Shown one piece after another: positions 1-6,761 of a stretch of 6,921 nucleotides of DNA (positions are counted from its first letter, which is position 1; each line of letters starts with the position of its first letter). The stretch spans positions 1 through 6,921 of the forward strand of contig JAJYSI010000180.1 in assembly GCA_021793635.1 (NCBI GenBank), in the 5' to 3' direction. Made by a program: the position numbers and the translations under genes. Origin of the DNA: Bacteroidota bacterium (GTDB lineage Bacteria; Bacteroidota; Ignavibacteria; Ignavibacteriales; Ignavibacteriaceae). The notes under the pieces were generated by a model that searched no databases, was not told the origin of the DNA, and worked only from the letters and a program-made list of their open reading frames with translations.

Positions 1-1
1 C

Positions 2-1114
2 GACGCCGGTGTTGATCAATTTGGAACTTACGTCGGAGGCGGTGTTGCATTATTCTGGAGCGATTTACTTGGTGATTATAATTTATCAACTGCTCTTCAA
101 ATTGAATCCGGCAACGGGATAACAAATATTTTTGGTTTTGTCGGTTATATGAATACCAAAGATAGGTGGAATTGGGGTGGAGTCATTCAGCAAGTGCCGT
201 ATTATATTACAGGATACAATATTGGTTACGGGACAATAAACGGAACGCCCGCTTATGTCCAACAACAATATATTTATAAAGAAACTGACCGCGAGGTATC
301 AGGCATTTTAGCCTATCCTTTCAATCAATCTTTTAGGCTTGAATTAAGTGCAGGTTATAGAAATATAAGTTTTGATAACGAAGTAATAACTCAGGCAACT
401 TCTTTATATGACGGTTCGGTTCTAATTAATAACACTCAAGCTCTTCCGCATGATGCCGCATTAAATCTCGCCACCATAGACGCCGCACTAGTCTTTGACA
501 ACAGTTATTTCGGCGCAACAAGCCCGTTGCTAGGGACAAGATTCCGCATCGATGTACAGCCGGTTTTAGGTTCGCTTAGCTGGGAAAATATACTATTAGA
601 TTTCAGACAATACTTTTTACCTGTTAAACCTTTTACGGTTGCTTTAAGAATTCTCCACGCCGGAAGATACGGAAGCGGTTCAGATGATAATCGTCTTTCC
701 CCTCTTTTTTTAGGTTACCCGGGACTTGTAAGAGGATATGACAGCCAAACTTTTACTGGTCAAGAGTACGCAGATACTTCCGCTGGCTCGGTGATAAATA
801 GGTTGTTCGGTAGTAAGTTGCTAATCACTAATTTAGAATTACGCTTTCCACTTTTCGGCATATTAGGACTAGGCTCCGGATATTACGGATACTTCCCGAT
901 TGAATTAGCGGCTTTTTATGATGCAGGAATAACCTGGACAAATACAGAAAAACCTTTCTTCCTTGGCGGGACGGAACAACCTGTGAGAAGTTACGGAGCA
1001 GCAATAAGAATAAATTTATTTGGATATGCTGTTGGCGAAGTTGACTACGTCCGCCCGATAGATCGACCTGATGTCGGTTGGCTATGGGAATTTAATTTAA
1101 CAGAAGGATTCTAA
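2..1114 (+). CDS. Outer-membrane beta-barrel protein, Omp85/surface-antigen (D15)-like C-terminal barrel (5' partial)
   Basis: The frame is open from the left edge with no stop, so the Met at 149 is internal and about 370 C-terminal codons are visible. The protein alternates aromatic and polar residues in strands separated by glycine-rich turns, as in a transmembrane beta-barrel. It contains LVRGYDSQTF, with the RGY at 731-739, which matches the conserved (V)RG(F/Y) motif of loop 6 in Omp85 proteins (BamA, TamA). It ends in ...LTEGF, a C-terminal Phe typical of substrates of the BAM assembly machinery. The opening residues (GTYVGGGVALFWSDLLGDYN) resemble the barrel of proteins that carry an N-terminal TolB-like/WD40-like propeller, but that part is outside the window, so the full architecture is inference. 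It would sit in the outer membrane; substrate and role are unknown. It lies 35 bp upstream of the aminotransferase gene on the same strand. Confidence 0.85.
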   Translation, partial: DAGVDQFGTYVGGGVALFWSDLLGDYNLSTALQIESGNGITNIFGFVGYMNTKDRWNWGGVIQQVPYYITGYNIGYGTINGTPAYVQQQYIYKETDREVSGILAYPFNQSFRLELSAGYRNISFDNEVITQATSLYDGSVLINNTQALPHDAALNLATIDAALVFDNSYFGATSPLLGTRFRIDVQPVLGSLSWENILLDFRQYFLPVKPFTVALRILHAGRYGSGSDDNRLSPLFLGYPGLVRGYDSQTFTGQEYADTSAGSVINRLFGSKLLITNLELRFPLFGILGLGSGYYGYFPIELAAFYDAGITWTNTEKPFFLGGTEQPVRSYGAAIRINLFGYAVGEVDYVRPIDRPDVGWLWEFNLTEGF

Positions 1115-1150
1115 ATGTATTTTTTCAAATTTATAAATTTAGGTATATAA
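1115..1150 (+). other. 11-codon open frame bridging the barrel gene and alaC
   Basis: The barrel gene's TAA (1112-1114) is followed directly by ATG (1115-1117). That frame reads MYFFKFINLGI and stops at TAA 1148-1150, whose last A is the first base of the alaC ATG (TAATG junction). The same stretch holds a perfect 14-bp AT palindrome, AAATTTATAAATTT (1127-1140), just before the alaC ribosome site. This arrangement could couple translation across the gap, but a frame this short in AT-rich DNA may be chance and there is no coding evidence for it. Confidence 0.2.
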
Positions 1151-2322
1151 TGAAATTTGCCAAAAGATTAGATAGGCTTCCTCCTTATCTTTTTGCTGAG
1201 CTAAATGCAATTAAGCTAAAGAAGCGCCAGCAAGGAATAGACATGATTGACCTCGGAATGGGAAATCCCGATCAAGCCACTCCCAAGTTTATAGTGGACA
1301 AACTAAAACAAACTATTGATGACGCTAAAACCCACCGTTATTCAAGATCGCAGGGAATTCCCGGAATTTTAAAAGCAATATCACGCAAATACAAACGCGA
1401 TTTTGATGTCGATATTGACCCGGAAAAAGAAGCTGTTGCAACAATCGGAAGTAAAGAAGGATTAGCGCATCTTTGCCTGGCAACGCTTGACGCCGGTGAT
1501 GTGGTACTTGTACCTAATCCAACTTATCCTATTCATATATACGGAGTAATTGCGGCTGGTGCAAATGTAATTTCGATTCCTTTAAGTAAAGAAAATAATT
1601 TCGTACCCGATCTATCTTTAATTACCCGTGATATGTGGCCTCAACCAAAGATGTTAATCCTAAATTTTCCAGCTAATCCAACAACAGCCGTCGTTGATCT
1701 TGATTATCTTAAAGAAATTGTTGCATTCGCCAAAAAGACCGACATGATAATCGTTCACGACATGGCTTACAGTGATATAGTTTTTGATGGAACAAAGGTG
1801 CCGTCAATTCTTCAGGTTTCCGGGGCAAAAGATGTGGCAGTAGAATTTTTTACTATGTCTAAAAGTTATAACATGGCAGGATGGCGCGTCGGATTTTGTG
1901 TCGGTAATGCGGAGATATGCAAAGCGCTGGCAAAGCTCAAAAGTTTTTATGATTACGGTATCTTCACACCTATTCAAGTGGCAGCAATTGCCGCTCTCGA
2001 CTCCCCTCCTTCGGTGACTGAAGCAATTGCGGAAGTTTATACGAAGCGACGGGATGTTCTTGTCGATGGATTAAACAGCGCAGGCTGGACTGTTGAAAAG
2101 CCAAAAGCAAGCATGTTTGTCTGGGCGCCGATTCCTGATAAGTTTAAGGCTATGGGCTCACTTCAATTTTCTAAAATGCTTATTGATGAAGCAGAGGTAG
2201 TAACTTCACCGGGTGTCGCCTTTGGAGAATACGGCGAAGGATATTTAAGAATTTCAATGGTTGAAAACGAACAACGGATTAAACAAGCAGTTAGAAATAT
2301 TAAAAAGCTAATGGATAAATAA
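1150..2322 (+). CDS. alaC: PLP-dependent aminotransferase, class I/II, AlaC-like (glutamate-pyruvate transaminase type)
   Basis: A complete 390-aa fold-type I aminotransferase, the usual length. Visible landmarks are DLGMGNPD (res. 34-41, substrate-side N-terminal motif), GSKEG (100-104, phosphate-binding turn), NFPANPT (172-178, with N176 contacting PLP), HDMAYSD (203-209, with D204 pairing to the pyridine N and Y207), SKSYNMAGWRVGF (237-249, with K238 the Schiff-base lysine and R246 near the PLP phosphate) and YLRIS (365-369, with R367 binding the substrate carboxylate). All key residues are present. The N-terminus (KRLDRLPPYLFAEL) and overall pattern fit the AlaC/YfdZ group, which makes alanine from pyruvate and glutamate in the cytosol. 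Related family members act on aspartate or in the diaminopimelate pathway, so exact substrate is inferred. The start is supported by an AGG-type ribosome site (1141-1144) 5 nt upstream. The gene lies in a same-strand run with short gaps, probably an operon. Confidence 0.88.
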   Translation: MKFAKRLDRLPPYLFAELNAIKLKKRQQGIDMIDLGMGNPDQATPKFIVDKLKQTIDDAKTHRYSRSQGIPGILKAISRKYKRDFDVDIDPEKEAVATIGSKEGLAHLCLATLDAGDVVLVPNPTYPIHIYGVIAAGANVISIPLSKENNFVPDLSLITRDMWPQPKMLILNFPANPTTAVVDLDYLKEIVAFAKKTDMIIVHDMAYSDIVFDGTKVPSILQVSGAKDVAVEFFTMSKSYNMAGWRVGFCVGNAEICKALAKLKSFYDYGIFTPIQVAAIAALDSPPSVTEAIAEVYTKRRDVLVDGLNSAGWTVEKPKASMFVWAPIPDKFKAMGSLQFSKMLIDEAEVVTSPGVAFGEYGEGYLRISMVENEQRIKQAVRNIKKLMDK

Positions 2323-2336
2323 GTTCAGTTTGTTGG

Positions 2337-2755
2337 ATGAAAAAGAAAACTGCATTAGAAAAAATTCTTAAGAATACAACTTCAGGCTCTACTGACTTAT
2401 TATTAAAGTTAATCTACTTAAAAATAAAATCCGGGTTGAATTCATAACTGATGCAATGCTACCACAATTTATTAGTAAAGCAGATGCGGTTATTATAGGA
2501 GCAGATAAAATTCTATCAAATGGGAATATCATTAATAAAGCAGGAAGCCTTTCTGCAGCCATTCTGTGCCATTATTATAATAAGCCTTTTTATGTGTTAG
2601 CCTCAAAAGACAAGCTAAGTAAAAGGGAAAAACATATTCATGAAGAATATAAACCGGCTGAAGTTTGGAGCTATAACTCATCTTATCTAAAAGTTGCGAA
2701 CATTTATTTTGAAGAAGTTAATAATAAATTGATAACAAAAATCATAACTAATTAA
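2337..2755 (+). pseudogene. Degraded eIF-2B alpha/beta/delta-like (MtnA / ribose-1,5-bisphosphate isomerase family) gene with an internal, frame-shifting deletion
   Basis: Two pieces of one family lie in different frames. From ATG 2337 the first frame reads an N-terminal piece containing NTTSGSTDLLLKL, like the 'ND(K/R)TSGASELAL' opening of eIF-2B-like proteins, and stops at TAA 2445-2447 after 36 codons. A second frame, open from 2396, gives KIRVEFITDAM, then ADAVIIGADKI, GNIINKAGS and KPFYVLAS. This is the family's C-terminal Rossmann-like core with the GAD(K/R)I...NK(I/A)G(T/S) signature, ending at TAA 2753-2755. The intervening roughly 130-150 residues, including the region of the catalytic Cys in the isomerases, are absent. 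The simplest reading is an out-of-frame deletion with its junction near 2405-2430. A 99-aa frame starting at ATG 2456 begins inside a conserved strand and is unlikely to be a genuine start. The remnant sits 14 bp after alaC and 12 bp before the peptidase gene. Intact relatives isomerise sugar phosphates or bind nucleotides; the original substrate cannot be told here. Confidence 0.82.
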
Positions 2756-2756
2756 T

Positions 2757-2761
2757 AAGGA
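2757..2761 (+). promoter_or_regulatory. Shine-Dalgarno site of the S9 peptidase gene
   Basis: AAGGA lies 6 nt before ATG 2768, immediately after the stop of the broken eIF-2B-like gene. It fixes the peptidase start just before a clear signal peptide. Confidence 0.7.
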
Positions 2762-2767
2762 ATAATA

Positions 2768-4924
2768 ATGAGACTAATTAAACAAACTTTATTCGTTCTA
2801 CTTTCTCTTACTCTAATTTCATTTGCACAGACTAAAAGACTTACCATTAGAGATGTTACCACAAACGCCAAACTGTTTTATCCTAAGCATCTTGTTCAGT
2901 TGGAGTGGCGTCCTTCTTCCGCAACTGTTTCTTTCATTGATACTGTTAACGGTGACCCGGTTCTGACCGGTGAAGATATCCATACAAATAAAAAAGAAGT
3001 TCTGTTATCTCTTACCACATTAAATCAAAAAATGTACAGCCTGAAATTAGAACCGTTGTTAAGTTTTCCACAGATTCAATGGCTCAATAAAGACTCATTC
3101 CAATTCTGGTACGGCGATACTTTATGGGGTTATGCAGTAAGAACAGGTATCCTAAGAATGATGAACAAAGTAACTCACGGAGCTGAAAATATTGATGTTG
3201 CTGATTCCACCATTGCTGCTTACACAATCAAGAATAATCTTTACATCGCAGTTAACGGAAAACAGACTCAAATTACTAATGATGAGAACGAAGGAATTCT
3301 AAACGGGCAATATGTCTCGCGAAATGAATTTGGAATATTTAAGGGAACATTCTGGTCGCCCGTGAAAAATTATATTGCATTCTACAGGAAAGATCAATCA
3401 AAAGTAACTGATTATCCGCTTGTCGATATTTCTACCCGTCCGGCAAAAGTGGAGAATGTAAAATATCCAATGGCAGGAATGACAAGTGAAGAAGTTACTC
3501 TCGGTGTTTACAATCTTAAAACCGGCAAAACAATTTTTCTAAAGACTGGCGAGCACACCGATCATTATTTAACAGGCATCACCTGGGATCCAAATGAAAA
3601 ATATATATACATCGGCATTCTTAACCGGGATCAAAATCACCTTGAAGAAATTAAATATGACGTTGCTTCGGGAGATTCAGTAGAAACCTTATTTGAAGAA
3701 CGCAACCCGAAATATGTGCAGCCTTTGAACGGGTTATTCTTCGTAAAAAATCATCCAGAGGAATTTGTATGGCTTTCAAGAAGAGACGGCTGGAATCACT
3801 TTTACTTGTACAACACAAATGGTAAGCTTATAAAAAAATTAACCGAAGGAAATTGGGAAGTTACTGAATTTAACGGTTTTGACTGGAAAGGTAATGATTT
3901 ATTTTTTACCGCAACTAAGGAGAGCCCGCTTGATAGAGATCTTTATAAAGTGAATTTGGAAACCGGCAAAATGATTAAGCTTACTTCCGGTTCGGGAGTT
4001 AACTATGTAAAACAAGATGAAGATGGAAAATATTTTATTGATAGATATAGCAGCCTAACCGTTCCCAATAATACTTCAGTGATAGACGGAAATGGAAAAA
4101 TTGTTACTTCCCTGCTTTCTTCTCCTAATCCTCTGAAAGATTTTGATATGGGAATGACAAAAATCTTCAAGCTAAAAAGCAAAGATGGATTTGATTTATA
4201 CTGTAGGATGATTCTTCCGGCAAATTTTGATTCTACAAAAAAATATCCGGTGTTAGTCTATGTCTATGGCGGACCCGGCATACAATTAATTAGAAATAGC
4301 TGGCTTGGAGATGCCGGTCTCTGGCTTAATTATATGGCTGAGAAAGGCTATGTAGTTTTTACCCTTGATAATAGAGGTTCTGCAAATAGGGGCTTAGCTT
4401 TTGAACAAGTTACATTCAGGCATCTTGGGACTAATGAAATTCAAGACCAGGAACTTGGAGTTAATTATCTAAAATCGCTTTCATTTGTGGACACGACAAA
4501 ACTCGGCGTTTTTGGTTGGAGTTTTGGAGGATTTATGACTACATCCTTGATGACGAGAACTCCCGGTTTATTCAAAGTTGCCGTTGCGGGAGGTTCTGTA
4601 ATTAATTGGAAATATTATGAAGTTATGTACACCGAACGATACATGGATACACCCCAGGCAAATCCAGAAGGATATGAAGAATCTAACCTTCTGAATTATG
4701 CAAAGAACTTAAAAGGAAAATTATTGATGATTCACGGAACAATGGACCAGACTGTGGTTTGGCAGCATGACTTAATGTTTATTAAAAAATGCGCCGACTT
4801 AGGAATTCCGGTAGACTATTTTGTCTATCCAGGTCAAGAGCATGGCGTTAGAGGAATTGACACATACCATCTTTACAAAAAGATAACGAATTACTTTAAA
4901 GATTTTTTAATTGAAGGGAAATAA
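2768..4924 (+). CDS. Secreted S9B peptidase, dipeptidyl-peptidase IV family
   Basis: This complete 718-aa protein has the usual DPP-IV length. A Sec signal peptide is visible: basic start (MRLIKQ), hydrophobic core, and probable cleavage after SFA (res. 20/21), so it acts in the periplasm or outside the cell. Residues ~30-450 form the beta-propeller (DPPIV_N) and ~460-715 the alpha/beta-hydrolase domain. The catalytic Ser is S585 in GWSFGG, the Asp is D660 in HGTMDQ and the His is H692 in GQEHG. Y500 in VYGGPG corresponds to the oxyanion-hole Tyr (human DPP4 Tyr547). The triad is intact, so it is predicted to be an active serine peptidase, with removal of N-terminal Xaa-Pro or Xaa-Ala dipeptides the family activity. 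Oddly, where classical DPP-IV has the Glu-Glu pair that clamps the substrate N-terminus (EEEVF or EEEF), this protein reads RNEF (R185-F188), so specificity may differ. It is the last gene of the plus-strand run and is followed by a hairpin terminator. Confidence 0.92.
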   Translation: MRLIKQTLFVLLSLTLISFAQTKRLTIRDVTTNAKLFYPKHLVQLEWRPSSATVSFIDTVNGDPVLTGEDIHTNKKEVLLSLTTLNQKMYSLKLEPLLSFPQIQWLNKDSFQFWYGDTLWGYAVRTGILRMMNKVTHGAENIDVADSTIAAYTIKNNLYIAVNGKQTQITNDENEGILNGQYVSRNEFGIFKGTFWSPVKNYIAFYRKDQSKVTDYPLVDISTRPAKVENVKYPMAGMTSEEVTLGVYNLKTGKTIFLKTGEHTDHYLTGITWDPNEKYIYIGILNRDQNHLEEIKYDVASGDSVETLFEERNPKYVQPLNGLFFVKNHPEEFVWLSRRDGWNHFYLYNTNGKLIKKLTEGNWEVTEFNGFDWKGNDLFFTATKESPLDRDLYKVNLETGKMIKLTSGSGVNYVKQDEDGKYFIDRYSSLTVPNNTSVIDGNGKIVTSLLSSPNPLKDFDMGMTKIFKLKSKDGFDLYCRMILPANFDSTKKYPVLVYVYGGPGIQLIRNSWLGDAGLWLNYMAEKGYVVFTLDNRGSANRGLAFEQVTFRHLGTNEIQDQELGVNYLKSLSFVDTTKLGVFGWSFGGFMTTSLMTRTPGLFKVAVAGGSVINWKYYEVMYTERYMDTPQANPEGYEESNLLNYAKNLKGKLLMIHGTMDQTVVWQHDLMFIKKCADLGIPVDYFVYPGQEHGVRGIDTYHLYKKITNYFKDFLIEGK

Positions 4925-4940
4925 TATTCCCTTTTGGTTT
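4914..4940 (+). terminator. Weak intrinsic terminator of the peptidase gene, overlapping its stop codon
   Basis: AAGGGAA (4914-4920) and TTCCCTT (4927-4933) form a perfect 7-bp stem around a 6-nt loop, extendable by a G-U pair and followed by TTGGTTT. The left arm is the last codons of the gene. The stem is short with only three G-C pairs and the U-tract is interrupted, so termination may be partial. Confidence 0.5.
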
Positions 4941-4953
4941 AGAATATATTAAA

Positions 4954-5070
4954 GGGCGCTTCTAAAAACTATCTTTTATAAAAATTTAACGCAGAGAACG
5001 CAAAGAATACGCAACGTTCGCGGAGAACCTGCCTACCGGCAGGCAGGTATTGAAGTTTTTAGAAGTACCC
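4954..5070. mobile_element. 117-bp MITE-like element, copy 1
   Basis: The ends are GGGCGCTTCTAAAAACT (4954-4970) and AGTTTTTAGAAGTACCC (5054-5070), inverted repeats of 17 bp with 2 mismatches. The element is flanked on both sides by TAAA (4950-4953 and 5071-5074), a probable 4-bp target-site duplication. The interior carries short ACGCAGAG/ACGCAAAG-like runs (about 4990-5025) and a 20-bp near-palindrome CCTGCCTACCGGCAGGCAGG (5028-5047). It has no coding capacity, so it would need a transposase supplied elsewhere. It is the same length as the second copy at 6607-6723, with 114 of 117 positions identical. It sits between the convergent peptidase and MATE genes, where an insertion disrupts nothing. 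The related transposase family is not identifiable from this window. Confidence 0.85.
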
Positions 5071-5077
5071 TAAAGAC

Positions 5078-5118
5078 AAAAAGCCGACTTTATTCTTAGA
5101 TAGAGCCGGCATTTTTAT
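5078..5118. terminator. Bidirectional intrinsic terminator between the convergent peptidase and MATE genes
   Basis: GCCGACT (5083-5089) pairs with AGCCGGC (5104-5110) with a single A-C mismatch. The stem is flanked by an A-tract on the left (5078-5082) and ATTTTT on the right (5111-5116). Read on the minus strand, the stem begins 10 bases past the MATE stop codon and is followed by five T residues, a good terminator for that gene. Read on the plus strand, it would stop transcripts that pass the peptidase's own weak hairpin. Confidence 0.75.
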
Positions 5119-5119
5119 A

Positions 5120-6457
5120 TCAAACTTCAATAAGTAATTTGCTTTTCTTATTAAACCTCAATGTAAGTAGAACCGCTGCGGCGATTAGACCAAGAAGCAA
5201 TCCGATCCAAACGCCGACCACATTGAGATGAAGCGTAAATCCAAAATAATATCCGATTGGTAGTGCGATAATCCAATAAGCAACAAAAGTAATAATAGTA
5301 GGTCCTTTGACATCGGTTAAGCCGCGCAACACCCCGATTCCGACAGCTTGTGTGCCGTCAAATATTTGAAAGATAGCAGCTACAATTAATAAATTTGCCG
5401 CAATAGAAATTACTTTCGGATCGTTTATGTAAATTGAAGGCAGAATACTTTTGAGACTTATAAATAAAATTCCGAAACATGCCATGAGAGAAGCACCCAA
5501 AACAATGGCAATAAACCCGGCTCTTCTTACTAACTTAATATTTTGTTTACCAAGTGCATTTCCAACGCGAATAGCACCGGCGCTAGAAATTCCGAGCGTA
5601 ATCATATAAGATATTGTTGCAAGATTTATCGCAATTTGGTGCGCCGCTAACTGTCTGGTGCCAAGCCATCCGACCATTATAATTGCGAAAGTAAAAGCCC
5701 CAACTTCAAAGGCATATTGAAAAGCGCTCGGCAATCCTAAATCTAGAATCTTTTTAATAACATGTAAATTTATCTTACTGAATTTCGGAGACATGTTAAA
5801 TTGGCGAAAGTGCTTCGATTTAACTACATAGACCATCAAAACAATTCCCATAAACAAACGCGATGAAAAAGTCGCCCAACCTGAGCCGTTCAGTCCTAAT
5901 GCAGGAAAACCGAACTTCCCATAGATCAAAACCCAGTTCATCAAAAGATTGATTAAGTTGGCAATAATTGTAACATACATTGCCGGCCTTGTGAAAGACA
6001 GACCTTCAATAAATTGCTTATAAGTTTGAAAAAGCATTACCGGCAGAATTGAAAAACCCAAAATTTTTGTATAAGAAATGGCTAATTGAGAAACGCCGGC
6101 GGGCTCATTAAGATATTTGATAAAAACCGAAAAAAAGAACGTAATTAAAAGCAAAATTAAACTAAGCACAAAGTTAATTAGTAAAGATTGCTTAAATGTC
6201 GACTCACATTCAAAAGGTTTCTTAGAGCCGATGGCAATTGCCACTAAGGGAGTTACGGCATAAGATACACCGATTCCGATAATAAGAATAAGAATAAATA
6301 TTCCGTTTGACAAAGAAGCAGCCGCAAGGGAATTTGCACCTAATCCGCCTACCATAATGTTGTCTACAACTCCCATCATTATAAAACCAAGCTGCCCGAT
6401 ACTTACCGGATAAGCTAATTTTATTGTGGCAATTAAATCTTCTTTTATAGTCTGCAT
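5120..6457 (-). CDS. MATE-family multidrug efflux transporter, NorM-like
   Basis: This complete 445-aa protein is mostly hydrophobic, with about 12 predicted inner-membrane helices in two homologous halves, the normal MATE size and layout. The N-half has PVSIGQLGFIMMGVVDNIMVG and the motif IANLINLLMNWVLIYGKFG.PALGLNGSGWAT. The C-half has AFEVGAF, GTRQLAAHQIAIN and FDGTQAVGIGVLRGL. Acidic residues D32, E251 and D367 fall where NorM of Vibrio cholerae has its cation-coupling D36, E255 and D371, each shifted by four, so Na+ or H+ coupling is likely intact. The family exports cationic drugs and other organic compounds by cation antiport; the substrate here is unknown. The ATG at 6457 gives the usual short N-terminus (KEDLIATIKLAYP), but no Shine-Dalgarno is visible in the T-rich leader. 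The gene is convergent with the peptidase and bracketed by the two 117-bp repeats; no partner adaptor or regulator gene is visible. Confidence 0.9.
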   Translation of the reverse strand: MQTIKEDLIATIKLAYPVSIGQLGFIMMGVVDNIMVGGLGANSLAAASLSNGIFILILIIGIGVSYAVTPLVAIAIGSKKPFECESTFKQSLLINFVLSLILLLITFFFSVFIKYLNEPAGVSQLAISYTKILGFSILPVMLFQTYKQFIEGLSFTRPAMYVTIIANLINLLMNWVLIYGKFGFPALGLNGSGWATFSSRLFMGIVLMVYVVKSKHFRQFNMSPKFSKINLHVIKKILDLGLPSAFQYAFEVGAFTFAIIMVGWLGTRQLAAHQIAINLATISYMITLGISSAGAIRVGNALGKQNIKLVRRAGFIAIVLGASLMACFGILFISLKSILPSIYINDPKVISIAANLLIVAAIFQIFDGTQAVGIGVLRGLTDVKGPTIITFVAYWIIALPIGYYFGFTLHLNVVGVWIGLLLGLIAAAVLLTLRFNKKSKLLIEV

Positions 6458-6606
6458 GAGAAAAAAAATATTTCTTTTTGATAAACGTTATATGAAATTT
6501 AGTAGAACTTTGGTTAGTAAAAAAGGATAGGACTATTTTGGAAAATCATTTTAATGTGAATATCCTTGAATAGCAGAAATGATTTCTCCCGTAGAAATAA
6601 AAGTAA
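6458..6606 (-). promoter_or_regulatory. Upstream region of the MATE gene (presumed promoter, no clear boxes)
   Basis: No gene is visible in this AT-rich stretch. The inverted elements are AAGGATA (6523-6529) with TATCCTT (6561-6567), ATTTTGGAAAAT (6535-6546) and AGAAATGATTTCT (6575-6587), any of which might bind a regulator. On the minus strand a TATAAC (6492-6487) lies about 30 nt from the start codon, but I find no matching -35 box or Bacteroidota-type TTTG/TAnnTTTG pair. Promoter placement is therefore unsupported beyond position. Confidence 0.3.
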
Positions 6607-6723
6607 GGGCACTTCTAAAAACTATCTTTTATAAAAATTTAACGCAGAGAACGCAAAGAATACGCAACGTTCGCAGAGAACCTGCCTACCGGCAGGCAGG
6701 TATTGAAGTTTTTAGAAGTGCCC
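6607..6723. mobile_element. 117-bp MITE-like element, copy 2
   Basis: The termini are perfect 17-bp inverted repeats, GGGCACTTCTAAAAACT (6607-6623) and AGTTTTTAGAAGTGCCC (6707-6723). Both sides carry GTAA (6603-6606 and 6724-6727), a probable 4-bp target duplication. The internal near-palindrome is at 6681-6700. It matches copy 1 in length and orientation and differs at 6611, 6675 and 6720 only. It lies between the unrecognised right-edge gene and the MATE gene, both on the minus strand, about 150 bp upstream of the MATE start. Its long terminal stem could fold in a readthrough transcript and affect MATE expression; that is inference. Confidence 0.87.
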
Positions 6724-6761
6724 GTAAATAAAAGGCGAATAAATTTTTAGGAACAAGAATA

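Noticed and set aside
86..268. A 60-aa minus-strand open frame inside the barrel gene
   Set aside because: It is antisense to clear barrel-coding sequence, with no recognisable motif and no ribosome site; a shadow frame.
149..1114. The Met at 149 as the true start of the outer-membrane protein
   Set aside because: The frame is open to the left edge with barrel-like sequence continuing upstream, so the gene is simply cut by the window.
2456..2755. A stand-alone 99-aa gene starting at ATG 2456
   Set aside because: The homology to the eIF-2B/MtnA core continues upstream of this ATG (KIRVEFITDA), and the N-terminal family motif lies in another frame further upstream. This is the tail of a broken gene, and no ribosome site precedes the ATG.
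4983..5027. Short ACGCAGAG/ACGCAAAG runs as a CRISPR array or tandem repeat locus
   Set aside because: The units are under 10 bp, imperfect and without spacers, and they lie inside the 117-bp element.
4950..6727. The two 117-bp elements as ends of a composite transposon carrying the MATE gene
   Set aside because: The outer flanks do not match (TAAA on the left, GTAA on the right), while each copy separately has matching 4-bp flanks. This indicates two independent insertions.
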